From Lytechinus pictus (lineage: Eukaryota > Echinodermata > Echinoidea > Temnopleuroida > Toxopneustidae): a DNA stretch of 64,000 nucleotides. The position numbers and the translations under genes are program-made. Position 1 is the first letter of the stretch. Each line of letters starts with the position of its first letter. Of this stretch, positions 1 to 10,189 are shown piece by piece. The stretch lies in the NCBI RefSeq assembly GCF_037042905.1, contig NC_087249.1, positions 17,073,401-17,137,400 of the forward strand, given 5' to 3'. Below the pieces are notes generated by a model, which did no database searches, was not told the DNA's origin, and saw only the letters and a list, made by a program, of their open reading frames with translations.

Positions 1-390
1 AGAATATGACCCCGGGGAAAAAGTTTGGGGAAAAAACATACCCTAAACACCGTAAAACGTTCGGCTAGTCTTTAAAAAAAGCTTTGGAAAAAAACATTCC
101 CTATAATTCGTTTGACCCCGCGATCATTGACCAGTCTTTCAACCCCCCCCCCTTTTTTTTGAAAAATTGACACATTTTGGCCCCTATAAACATGTTGTCG
201 CCAGAATATGACCCCGGGGAAAAAGCTTGGGGAAAAACATACCCTAAACACCGTAAAACGTTTGGCTATAGTCTTAAAAAAAAAGCTTTTGAAAAAAACA
301 TTCCCTATATTAATTACGTTTGACCCCGCGATCATTGACCAGTCTTTCAACCCCCCCCCCCCCCTTTTTTTAAATCGATATTTTGGATAA
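1..390. repeat. 202-bp tandem repeat, about two copies
   Basis: AGAATATGACCCCGGGGAAAAAG occurs at 1 and again at 203, with homology continuing to the C-rich run near 350. The array probably extends left of the window. Confidence 0.85.
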
Positions 391-604
391 CCTTAACGAG
401 TGCTGGCGCGGCCAAAACTGAAAAAAAAAACCCTTTAAATGCGTGTTTTTTGGGGGCGTCATTTCAATTGTCTTTCCCCAATTATTGTTTCTGCCTAATG
501 ATCCTCCAATATTAATCACCCTTTTAAACAAAAAAATAACGTGATGAATACATATTTTTTTATTCATTTAGATTTATTTATATTTACTTATTATATCTAT
601 ATTA

Positions 605-773
605 CAGTAGCATACGCAGGATTTTTGAAGGGGGGTGGGATTTCTAGCTGAATGAAAAGTTGACAAGCAAAAAAAGAAAAGAAAAGAGGTCTTCAACACA
701 AATTGGAGCTCAGTGGGGGTGGGTATAAAAAAATAAGGGGGTGAACACCTGTAACCCCCCCTATACGCTACTG
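605..773. mobile_element. small TIR element (CAGTAGC termini)
   Basis: The ends CAGTAGCATACG and its near complement CGCTACTG bracket 169 bp of G-rich then C-rich DNA without coding. The CAG termini resemble hAT-type MITEs. The target duplication is unclear. Confidence 0.5.
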
Positions 774-970
774 ATTGATTGATTAATTAATTAATTTATT
801 TATCTATTGTATTTATTTACTGATTTTGGGGGAGGGGTGGGGGTGTCTCCTCGATCTGTCATCCGCTCCCCTCACCCTTGAATACCTCTTTCCCCTAGTG
901 TCATTTTCATTTAAAATTTCACCGTTTTGTTTCTTCAATTACGTTTATGTTCTCTTGCTTCTTTCATTAT

Positions 971-1133
971 ACCTTGGTCACATTTGTCCTACGGCGGCCG
1001 TATACGGCGAGTCGAAAACAGCCGTTTTAACATTTTTTTTACCAGATACATAATGGGTGGTTTGAATAAAAATGAATATAACGACTGTTTTCGACTCGCC
1101 GTACGGCCGCCGTAGAACAAATGTGACCAAGGT
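971..1133. mobile_element. 163-bp MITE with long TIRs
   Basis: ACCTTGGTCACATTTGT at the left is complemented at the right, and homology continues through a CpG-rich block (CTACGGCGGCCGTA) and GAGTCGAAAACAG. Flanking ATTAT at 966-970 and 1134-1138 looks like a 5-bp target duplication. Confidence 0.75.
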
Positions 1134-1171
1134 ATTATTATACCGTTCTTTTTTTTTAATTTCTCAACCCA

Positions 1172-1702
1172 TGATTTGATTTGATTTGATTTTATTTGGC
1201 AAGTCACCATAACATATATACAGTAGCATTAAAACAACAGGCTTGCACAGGATGACCCACGAAAGCTCGAAAGCTTATTTCCAGTGGGGTCCTCAATAAA
1301 ATGTTAAAATTATACTATTTACATATTAAAAATGAAGAAAAAAAAATCAGAATTTACTATTTCCAATAAATAAGATATATAGATAATAAATAAGATATAT
1401 ACAAGAATATAACGAAGAAGAAGAAGAAAAGAAGGAGAAGGAAGAGGAGGAACAGAGGAAGAGAGGGGACGAGGAGTAGAAGGAGACGGAAGAAACTGAT
1501 AACGAAGGGAAATAAATAAGGAGAAGAACAACATCATAAATGTGACGACAATAACAACAAGAAGAGGAGAATAGGAAGAGATAAAAGAAATAGAAAGAAT
1601 AGAAGAAAGGACATATCGAAGCTTCAATCAAACTATGTAAAATACATAATAATACCTAGTAGAGAAGAGAAAAGAACTATATAGGTCAGTATTCAGGCTA
1701 AA
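1172..1702 (-). mobile_element. 3'UTR of the same LINE, with pentanucleotide tail
   Basis: Reading on the minus strand from the ORF end, a purine/pyrimidine-biased stretch (1320-1640) is followed by a unique segment (GGACCCCACTGGAAATAAGC...) and then an (ATCAA)n tail near 1172-1200. A microsatellite tail is typical of CR1/L2-type 3' ends. Confidence 0.6.
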
Positions 1703-2689
1703 TCAACCGTACAACATATCATTTGCATTTTCTTTTTGACTCTCAAGTGAAAGATATTCTTTCAATTTCCTCTTAAAATGCAAAAAGTTTCCTATTTCCT
1801 TTATATCATTGGGAAGGGAATTCCAATGTTTTATAGCATTGTAATAAAACGAGTTACCAATACTATACCTATCCTTTCTGGTAAGCAAAAATTGAAATGG
1901 CTGTTTCTTGTATTATAGTTATGTATTTCGGTAACTAGATTAAAGTTTGATCCAATGTAATGATTCGATCTATTGTGATAGATTTTATGCACGTGGTGCA
2001 AAATAAGCTGTTTTGATCTTTTGTTGACTTCAAGAAAACCTGCTCCAGAGAGTTCGGTGTAGCCAACATGGGTTCTGGGACCAGAACAGTTAATGAATCT
2101 AACCATTTTATTCTGTATAATTTTCAACTTCTTTTTATCGAGTTCGCTTATGCCACTAAACCAAGCAGGGTTGGCATAGTCAAATAAACTCTGAATAAGA
2201 GCAAAACAGAGAATACGCCTTGCTTTTTTATCCATACAACTTTGATACCTGTACAAAAATTTCAAACGGGCATTCGCCTTTTTTACGATTGATTCTACTA
2301 AAGATGAAAATGAAAGGGAGCTAGTCAACTCAATGCCTAAATACTTTACAGATTCTTTCCTATGAATTATCTTTATATACTTCAAATTCAAATGAAGTTT
2401 TATGATTACTTTTAGAACAAAACAGAATGCTTTCGGTTTTGCCTAAGTGTAACGATAATCTATTATCAGTCATCCAATCGACACATGTAGACAGCTGTTC
2501 GCTAAGTTTTTCCTCAACAAATTTTGGGTTGGCATTTGAACAAAGTAGTACGCTATCATCTGCATACAATAATAATTTACAGTCAGCTTTTAAACAAATA
2601 GACATGTCATTGATATAAGTTTTTTTTATGCATGCAGTTTTTTTTAGAATTTGGTGACAACAGAATCGGGATACCTTTTGGTGAGACAA
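1703..2689 (-). pseudogene. decayed non-LTR retrotransposon reverse transcriptase (C-terminal part)
   Basis: Three overlapping minus-strand frames (2689-2360, 2391-1831, 1888-1703) read as one protein broken by frameshifts near 2385 and 1885. The first has the RT palm motif YADD (2566-2555) preceded by a YINDMS-like block. The next has KYLGIEL, NPAWFSG and the LKIIQNK(M)VRF block, and the last HWNSLPNDIK...FKRKLKEYL. These are typical of the thumb/C-terminal part of CR1/L2/Jockey-type LINEs. Upstream catalytic motifs and the endonuclease are missing, so the copy is 5'-truncated and dead. Confidence 0.85.
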
Positions 2690-2957
2690 TATGAGACAGT
2701 GTATCCCTGATGATGACGCCCCGGCCTATGCTAAGTAATTAAAATATGCATGAAAACCTTGAACATGAATTAATTATGGGGGAGGTGGATGATGCCCAGA
2801 GCGATTCAGGCTGGTCTAATGGTATTAGCATTTCCCCCCCCCCAAAAAAAAAAAAAATCAGTAGGCCTAAACTTTCTGCATGGCCAATGGTGTCTCCCAC
2901 TGTTAGTTGAAAGTTGCCACCGGAAAATACATGGCCCATTTTAAGGACTTTAATCAT

Positions 2958-2988
2958 TTATCTCTATCTATCTATCTATCTATCTATT
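2958..2988. repeat. (TCTA)n microsatellite
   Basis: About seven TCTA units. The DNA around it (2690-3100) shows no gene. Confidence 0.9.
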
Positions 2989-3119
2989 GTTAGTTAGTTA
3001 CTTGGTTATTTTTATTTTCATATTTATTTTTTTTGGTTGGGCAGAGTCCTCCCCTCCCTGACAGGGTCTAAAAACAATTGAAATCATGTCAATAAAATCA
3101 GGTTGATCTTGCAATGTAG

Positions 3120-3420
3120 CCTATAAACGGTTTAACACTTAGCCCCTACTCCACTTTCACTGTATGATTTTTTTAAATTAAATCATTGATTTAAATCACT
3201 TCCATTGAAACATGTACAAATGATTGACAATATTTTTGTTTGTGGCAGTTTTGTAATTTTTTTTTTACTAAAAAAGAAAGATTTCATCTACTTGATATCA
3301 TCAAAACATTAATAAATCCCTCATAAGCGGTTAACACGTAGCCCCCTACTTCACTTTCACTACGATTTTTTTAAATCAATGATTTAAATCACTTCCATAC
3401 AATGTACAACTCCAGGTTTA
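3120..3420. repeat. about 190-200-bp direct duplication
   Basis: A block containing GGTTTAACACTTAGCCCCTACTCC and a GATTTAAATCACTTCCAT motif is repeated, beginning near 3130 and near 3330. The rest of 3420-3740 is A/T-rich and has no gene. Confidence 0.65.
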
Positions 3421-3741
3421 TTGTAAAAAAAGAAATAATTCAAATAAACTTGCAACTTTCTCCCAATTCAAATCAATGCTTTAAACAATCAAAAAGCTCC
3501 AATCATGGCTCAAATATACCAAACAAAAATAAATGTAATTTTTTTTATTTAACACATGATTTTCACTAGTCCTTGGCTTGAAAATCAAGAATGTTTCTCT
3601 TTCGAGAATGTGAGTCTGTGAGTCATGGAATTCTTCCAAAGAAACTGATCCTCATTTCATTTTTGAATAGGAACACTAACTTTGCAGTATTAGCTTACCA
3701 AGGCATGCAGTTCCTCAACTTGGACCAAACCAGTCAGTATA

Positions 3742-4073
3742 CAGGGGCGGATCCAGCTTTTTATAAAGGGGGGGTTGGGGTGGTATGCGAGGGAGCGTAG
3801 CGACCGAATCCAAGCGAGCGGAGCGAGCGAGGGGGGAGGGTGTGGGAGGGGGGTGTCCCCCCTCCCACAGTAGGGAAAATTTTTGAAAATCTGTGTGTGA
3901 AAATGGCGTTTTCTTGCATCTAAAACACCACTCTTTTTGGTATAGAGGTCGTTGCCAAATTAACCCCCATGAAAATTTGTAAAATTAAGATAAGATTTAA
4001 AAAAATGGTCCCCGGATTTTTTTTTTTTGGGGGGGTTGCAACCCCCCCAACCCCCCCTCTAGATCCGCTTCTG
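3742..4073. mobile_element. TIR element with CAGGGGCGGATCCAG terminus
   Basis: The left end CAGGGGCGGATC is mirrored by GATCCGCTTCTG at the right. The interior has the GCGAGCGGAGCGAGCGAG string and a G-run/C-run pair. GTATA flanks both sides (possible 5-bp duplication). No coding. Confidence 0.65.
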
Positions 4074-4149
4074 GTATAGAAGCTAAATACAATACCCAAA
4101 CGAGAGGATGCAGAAACAGCATCTTCGTCATGACTTACATATTCCATAC

Positions 4150-4378
4150 AAATTCTATTTTGACTGGATTTAATTATGAAATAAATTAATAATAATTTTA
4201 GTCGTCAAATGTATTATTTTGAAAATTATTTCAGTGTAAGGGTTATATTTTTGGTGTTTCCACTTTGTTTTAGAAAATATTGTTAAAAAACCCCGATATG
4301 AATAAAAAAAAAATAATCTGATTTAAATCAAATAAATCCGATAAAAAAATTTAAAAGAAAAAAAAATCGCCGACCTTG
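4150..4378 (+). repeat. dispersed A/T-rich repeat, copy 1
   Basis: It shares TTTGAAAAT...TTTCAGTGTA, TTTCCACTTTGTTTTAGAA and GATTTAAATCAAATAAATCCGAT with 47095-47335 in the same order and orientation. Confidence 0.7.
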
Positions 4379-4489
4379 CTCCCTGAGTTACCCTACCTCC
4401 CCATGTCTCTAGTATTGTGAAGTACTTTTTTTTCGATAGGGTGAGGTCCAGGGGGCCGTGGGTGAGGTCACGGCCAGGGGCCGGCCCCG

Positions 4490-4620
4490 GGGAATGGTTT
4501 TCAAAGTGGGGGGCTGAGTCAAAAGTAGGGGGGGGGGGCTGATCATGCAAAAAATCACAATCATATGGTCATTTTTACGGTTTTGGAAAAAAGTGGGGGG
4601 CTGAAGCCCCCCCGCATACA
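4490..4620. mobile_element. fragment of a MITE family also seen at 60017-60132
   Basis: GGAATGGTTTTCAAAGTGGGG and AAAATCACAATCATATG...TTTTACGGTTTTGGA recur at 60017-60132, where the TIRs are intact. Confidence 0.6.
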
Positions 4621-4988
4621 TTCGTAATTCCAAAGCTTCGTTTTCCGAAGGTTCGGTTATTCCGAAGGTACTTTCGTAATTCCGAAGGTTCGTTAATCCG
4701 AAAACGAAATAAGAGTCGTAATTCCAAAGGTTCATTAGTCCGAAAACGAAATGATTAACGAACCTTATTTCGTTTTCGGACTACTGAACCTTCGGAACAA
4801 CGAACCTTATTTTGTTTTCGGATTAACGAACCTTCGGAACAATGAACCTTATTTCGTTTTCGGATTAACGAACCTTCGGAACAATGAACCTTATTTCGTT
4901 TTCGGATTATCGAACCCTTTTACGTTTTCGGATTAAGGAACATTGAGGTATAGGCAATTTCGGAATTACGAACCTTCGGAATTACGCA
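4618..4988. repeat. foldback minisatellite with TTCGGAATTACG / TTCGTTTTCGGATTAACG units
   Basis: The left half (to about 4752) reads CGTAATTCCGAAGGTTCG and CCGAAAACGAAAT. From 4752 the same words appear reverse-complemented, in units of about 44 bp. The block can therefore fold on itself. Confidence 0.85.
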
Positions 4989-4989
4989 G

Positions 4990-5338
4990 TGTAACCGACG
5001 GCGAAAACCGGAGTTGATGCGGACCACCACCAGCCAACCACATAATCGCCATCTATTGTTGAAAAAATGCCAGTACGGTACCCTTGCAGTGGTCCGGATG
5101 CGCGCGCGGTCCGGATAGCTTTTACAGACCACTGAATTTCCAGTTCAGTGGAATTCGGTCATGTTAGACCGTGTTAGACCCCCACGTTCAACCCGCCAGC
5201 CGCCCGACCGGCTATCGCTAGGAGGACAGACGGGGCCAATGCAAATCAAATCCCGTACCGGTTCGTTCAGGAAGCTCGAAGTCAAGTTCGCGTCGATGTC
5301 TGATACTCTGATGATGGTGTGATGTCTAACGTTAGTCT
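4990..5338 (+). promoter_or_regulatory. possible promoter and noncoding first exon of the PWWP3A-like gene
   Basis: This unique, GC-richer stretch sits between two repeat blocks. It has a CCAAT box (5236-5240) overlapping an ATGCAAAT octamer (5239-5246), and ends at a good donor (GTAAGT from 5339). Splicing to 10122 would make a 4.8-kb first intron. There is no direct evidence, and it could belong to nothing. Confidence 0.25.
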
Positions 5339-5839
5339 GTAAGTTAGAACTTTAAAATAACTATTCAAACTTGTATTCTGGTAAAGTACGGTATTTTGTT
5401 TTGCTAAATCGTAAGCGAATCATATTTTGAGTGATTATGTAACTAAAATAAGATTAAAATAAAGCCTTGGTCGGAACCAAAGACAAAGTAACAAATAAAT
5501 AGCTAACCAGTAAACCACAAAAGGCACAAAACAAGTTTTGTTTTTCCGAAGCCGCAGGTTTAACCTCGCAATACCGGTAGGCGGTACGGTACGTGTGAGT
5601 GAGCCAGTTCTTGATCTTGGCACTTGTGTGTGCAAATGCTGTTTGTTTTGAACAAATGTCTGTGATTTTATTATTACTTTCTTTCTTACTTGGAGTTGGA
5701 TTTACGGTACTTGGATGTTGAGACGTACAATATCATGCTTAAGTTATGTGCCCCTTGTTGATATTCTGATAATATTTCAAAAGTTTTTAATGTAGATCTA
5801 TTCTAAGTTAGACTAGAGTTTAGGTCTAAAATCATGTGT

Positions 5840-6592
5840 AAATTTAACACAGGGAGCCCAGGAGTTGACCGTTCAAAACGAGGGAGACAATGGGGTAGAT
5901 TGGGGTCTCAAAGACAATACCGTTAGTAATCTTAATAAAATGTGGAAACCAAAATTATGCACTTGACTTAGTGACTTACAATACATGTACCACGATTATA
6001 TGGATAAGCCTAGGTCTATCGTCGATCGTGACCACTCACACAAGCATGCGAGGTTAGTTAGTTCAATAGTTGTACTAACCTCGCACAACGCATGTCATTT
6101 CATAATGAATTTTGACGTTTTCACTCATCACACGAATGTGAGAGAATGAAACACGCCAAAATCTTCACAATATACTAAATTTATTAATCTAAATCTTATT
6201 TAATTTAATTTTAAAAAATTTTATGGATGGTCCATCGTGACACACAAATCCTGACATCGAGGCACAGACTGGAAGTGGAACCTAAAAAAAAAGGAAAGTT
6301 CTGTCGCGATACCTCTCCTTCTTTCAAAATTCAAAACAAAATGGCAGATCGAGACCGAGGCTATATTTTTTTTTTTTTAGGTTCCAGTCTGTGCCTCGAT
6401 GTCAGGATTTGTGTGTCACGATGGACCATCCATATAATCGTGGTAAGCGCATAATTTCTGTTTCCACATTTTATTAAGATTACTATTGAGACCCCAATCT
6501 ATCCCAGTCCCGTGTCTCCCTCGTTTTGCATGGTCGACACCTGGGCTCCAGCCCGCTTCAGGCCGGAGCTCCCTGGGTTAGTGTAAATTGTG
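5840..6592. mobile_element. nested inverted-repeat element
   Basis: Outer arms: 5850-5995 and 6430-6590 (GGAGCCCAGG, AACGAGGGAGACA, GATTGGGGTCTCA and ACGATTATATGGAT are complemented on the right). An independent inner inverted repeat lies at 6222-6435, with arms of about 70 bp starting ATGGATGGTCCATCGTGACA. No transposase. Confidence 0.8.
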
Positions 6593-7339
6593 AGGAACAA
6601 TTGCAAACTCCAGTGGCAGTGAGTCCAGAGTCCCGACTAGGATTTAAAACTTGGGTCCTGGCTTAATATCGCTCACACCAATATTAAATACCGGTAATTC
6701 AGATCTAACAGATCATAGGTTTTAGATGATATTAGATCTTACATAAGCTGATAAGTAAGATCTAATATAGATCTAGAGCCTATCTGCTAGATCTGACTTG
6801 CTGGTGCGAATTCTCTTCCTATTGATGTAACTTGTTCTGTCAGTGTCTCTGTTTTTTAACGCAAACTGAAATTGCTTTCACTGAGTAATTATGTTTACAA
6901 TATTTTAATGCATATAAAATGCAATGTCATATGACCTGGTTCTTAACTTTTATTATTATTTTCTTAGTTCTGTTGTCTATCCCCTACTTTTCCAAGCTGG
7001 CCCTTCAATATTCATTTAACCAAATTTCCGACTTTCCTCTTGTGACTTTGTTTGTTTTCTCTTTCTCTATCTCACTCCTTTTCTTTCTATCTTCCTATCC
7101 CCTACCTGGGACTAGGCAAGGGACCTTCTTTCGTTAGCCTTTCACTTTTCTTGTTCCATTGTTTTGTGTCCACTTTTCTCTCCCTTTCCATCCTTCATCC
7201 CCCTGCTCTTACCTTTTCCCGTTGTAGATATCAAAATCTCCTTTGTAAATATTCCCTCACCCCTCACATAATTTTATGCAGTTTTGTTTTATTTTTTTTC
7301 TGGGTAATTTTTACCTCTTATCTCTCTTAAACTAGTTAA

Positions 7340-7560
7340 AATGTTATGCCATGTATTCTCTTTCTTTTGGGGGACCTTGCTTTGACAAGTTCAGCTTCTT
7401 GAAGGTCTCTTCCTCTTTCATGACATACATGTATGATTTCTATTTATAGATTTTAAGTGTGCATGACAATCGATGTACTTAAGAAAGTATTTTTTTTATG
7501 ATGTTGTTTGTTATGTACAAATGTTGTGAAAGAAGAAATAAATGAACCATGAACCATGTG
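7340..7560 (+). mobile_element. probable LINE 3' end
   Basis: A GGGGACCTTGCTTTGACAAG... segment is followed by AAATAAATGAACC and a short repeated tail (ATGAACC twice), the arrangement expected of a LINE 3'UTR. There is no RT coding next to it, and 6900-7340 is only T/C-rich. Confidence 0.35.
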
Positions 7561-9460
7561 AGTGTCAGTGATATTAAACTTTAAAGACCCACTTTTAAAT
7601 TCTAGTCGGGAGTTCAATTTTTGAAAAAAAATTGCGTTGAATAGAAAAGTATTGATAATTTTTTTAATCGTATAATTGTGATTATGATAATTTGTATAGT
7701 CACCCAATGACCAAAATAATCACATTTATGTACACTACAGACTCGGACCTTTCTAACAATGTATAATTTTATTGGGTTTATGACTTTGTGGTAAAAAAAA
7801 TACTTCTAAATCAACTAATAAAATAAAGAAATGTATATAGTTGTGTGTGCTATTTTTGCCTGCATTACCAATACATGATAGGTATATCTGCTGTGTTCTT
7901 CTGATTTAAGATATAAAACCAAAAAAATGATAACATTAGACCAAATACATGTAATACTTCAAAGATTCTTCACATGTATACAGGGAATAATTTTCCTGGT
8001 ATCGCCTCGCAATTTGCTCTACATTTTGAAAGACGTCTTTTGTAAAGCATGTACATAGGACTGTACATAATAGTTGAGAGCTTTTCTCTTATGACCAAAA
8101 ATGCTATTCAAATTTGTAAAGCAAAATTATTCCCTGACACATTGTAAGTCTGAATGTCTCTGAACTGTGTCATTTGACCTTGTATCGTTTGATATGTAAC
8201 AAAACCAAGTGTCACTTTCATCCTTTAGAATTATAGCAATCACATTTTCTGTTTTTTTATACAAAAGCTACATTTGAAATTAAGAATAGCGAAAGAAAAT
8301 ATGTGTCGATATGGAAGAATTGTTGTGAAAAATGAAAATTTTGATATTTATCTGTTTCAATGTTTTTGACCTTATTTCTTGTAAAAAAACAACATGACAA
8401 TTACATTGCCAAACATGTTTTTCAATCAATTAACAGTAAAGAAGAATTCTAGCTTTAATTTGATGCGGTACCAAATTTGCAGTTGAAAGTAAAGTTTTCC
8501 GAAAAATATTAACGTTTTCCCCAAAATAACACAAAATATTGAGAATCCCCATTGACTTTGTACAGGTGGCACCGCTTCCGGCACCACCCCTGGTTCTCCG
8601 TCTTTAAAGACGTGTAACTCAAGTTCTATTTAAATCCTAGAGCAATGAAACTTTTGAGATTATTAGCCAATAGATTCAGCTTTATAACTTGTTCATAGAA
8701 CTACATGTACTTTGGTTTAGAAAATGTTTAGCAATAACTCAACAAATTAACCAAAATATGTAACAGCACCACCCTTTTTGGTGGGCGACCTCTAGACAGC
8801 TGGCAGCCATCTGTTTCGAGGAGTTTTTCAACATTTTTAAATTTTTATTTCTCCTCGTACACAGACGGCTCGCGATCGTGCAGCCGCCAGTGGTTAAAAT
8901 GAAAAATCCCCCTGACAGGGCTCATCGATTTTTGTCTTTCTTTCATAAAGATATATGAAAAGAACTGGACCAATTATTATTCCGTTTTGGCCTGAAATAC
9001 ACCAAAACAGGAAAAAATAAACTTAAAAGGACCAAAAACACACTTGACTTACTTCGGCTGTTGCGCAACTTCACTTCCCTGGTTTATCCGAACTTAATTG
9101 AGTCCCTGTACAGATCGAGTTAGAACTTCGGTCTCTGTAATTGGTTAGTGGAGCCAACAGAGTTCAGTGGAACAACCAATAAAACAGAGTCCGAAGCTTT
9201 TGGTCTAGGCGACCTCATGACACATGGCCATTTATGAGCAAACTTATGAACATGGATTTTTTTGCAGATTTCCTAGATTTACTAACCCTAAACAGTGATT
9301 TTAGTGATAATTTGGACACATTTGTTAAAACTAGGAAATTCCCATAAATTCACACAAGCACCACTCGCTGTGTATCTATTGGCAAATCTAAGTAAAAGTG
9401 GACATTTTCAAATTCTTATTACCTCTATTTCAAATCAAGATCAAAATTTTTGATTAAAAC
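7560..9460. other. noncoding stretch with no recognised gene
   Basis: A/T-rich DNA without a supported exon. A short imperfect inverted repeat (GGCAGCCATCTGTTTCGAGGAG against CTCCTCGTACACAGACGGC) lies at about 8800-8890. It is presumably part of intron 1 or upstream DNA of the PWWP gene. Confidence 0.5.
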
Positions 9461-9469
9461 TCGTCTCAT

Positions 9470-9970
9470 ATAAAAACTAGTCTCATATAATTTGGTGTGT
9501 ATACAGTAATACTAGCATGGATCCCAGGAATCCTATTGATTTTGAGGTCAAAAGGTCAAAGGTCAAGGTCACAGTGACCTGTTTTCATCTTACCCCTCTG
9601 CAGTCCTTGTACCGGTAAACGCGATAACTTAAGTTTAACTTAACCTACATGTAGGCTCATATAATTTGGAGATATGATACCAGCTTTAGATCCCAGGAAG
9701 CCTATTGATATTTGAGGTCAAAGGTCAAGGTCACAGTGACAGGTTTTCATCTTACCCTTCTGCAGTCCATGTAAATGTGATATCTTCATTCTTACTTAAC
9801 CTAGGCTCATATAATTTGATGTGTATGATACTAGCATGGATTCCATGAATTCTATTGATTTTGAGGTCAGAAGGTCAAAGGTGAAGTCGACACCTTCCAC
9901 TTTTCTTGCTTGAACAAGTTCTCCATTTTCCACTTTACAGGGGGGCGTATTATGTGCTCGCCTTAGCGAC
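9470..9970 (+). repeat. tandem repeat, three units of about 150-170 bp
   Basis: CTCATATAATTTGG/A with TTTGAGGTCA...GGTCAAGGTCACAGTGAC recurs from about 9485, 9656 and 9809. The last unit runs into GGGGGGCGTATTATGTGCTCGCC. The final exon acceptor of intron 1 lies 150 bp beyond. Confidence 0.8.
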
Positions 9971-10121
9971 AATCTTGTTTATAATATTTAGATAAAATAC
10001 ATGTAGATCTTTGATATATCAGACTTGACAGAGCTCTGTTCACCTTTATTGTATACATAAATTTTCTCATGTTTGATTTCATATTCGAACGACTTATTTT
10101 GTTGTAATTTATCATTTTCAG

Positions 10122-10189
10122 ACTTGCAGATGTACCTGGCCACCTTCAAGTAGGATTGACAGCACTGGTATTATGAGATTCCTATAGAC
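10122..10189 (+). other. probable 5'UTR part of PWWP3A-like exon 1
   Basis: TATCATTTTCAG at 10110-10121 is a good splice acceptor. The following 68 bp contain an in-frame TGA (10157) before the ATG. A second AG at 10127-10128 is an alternative acceptor. An upstream noncoding exon is therefore likely. Confidence 0.45.
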
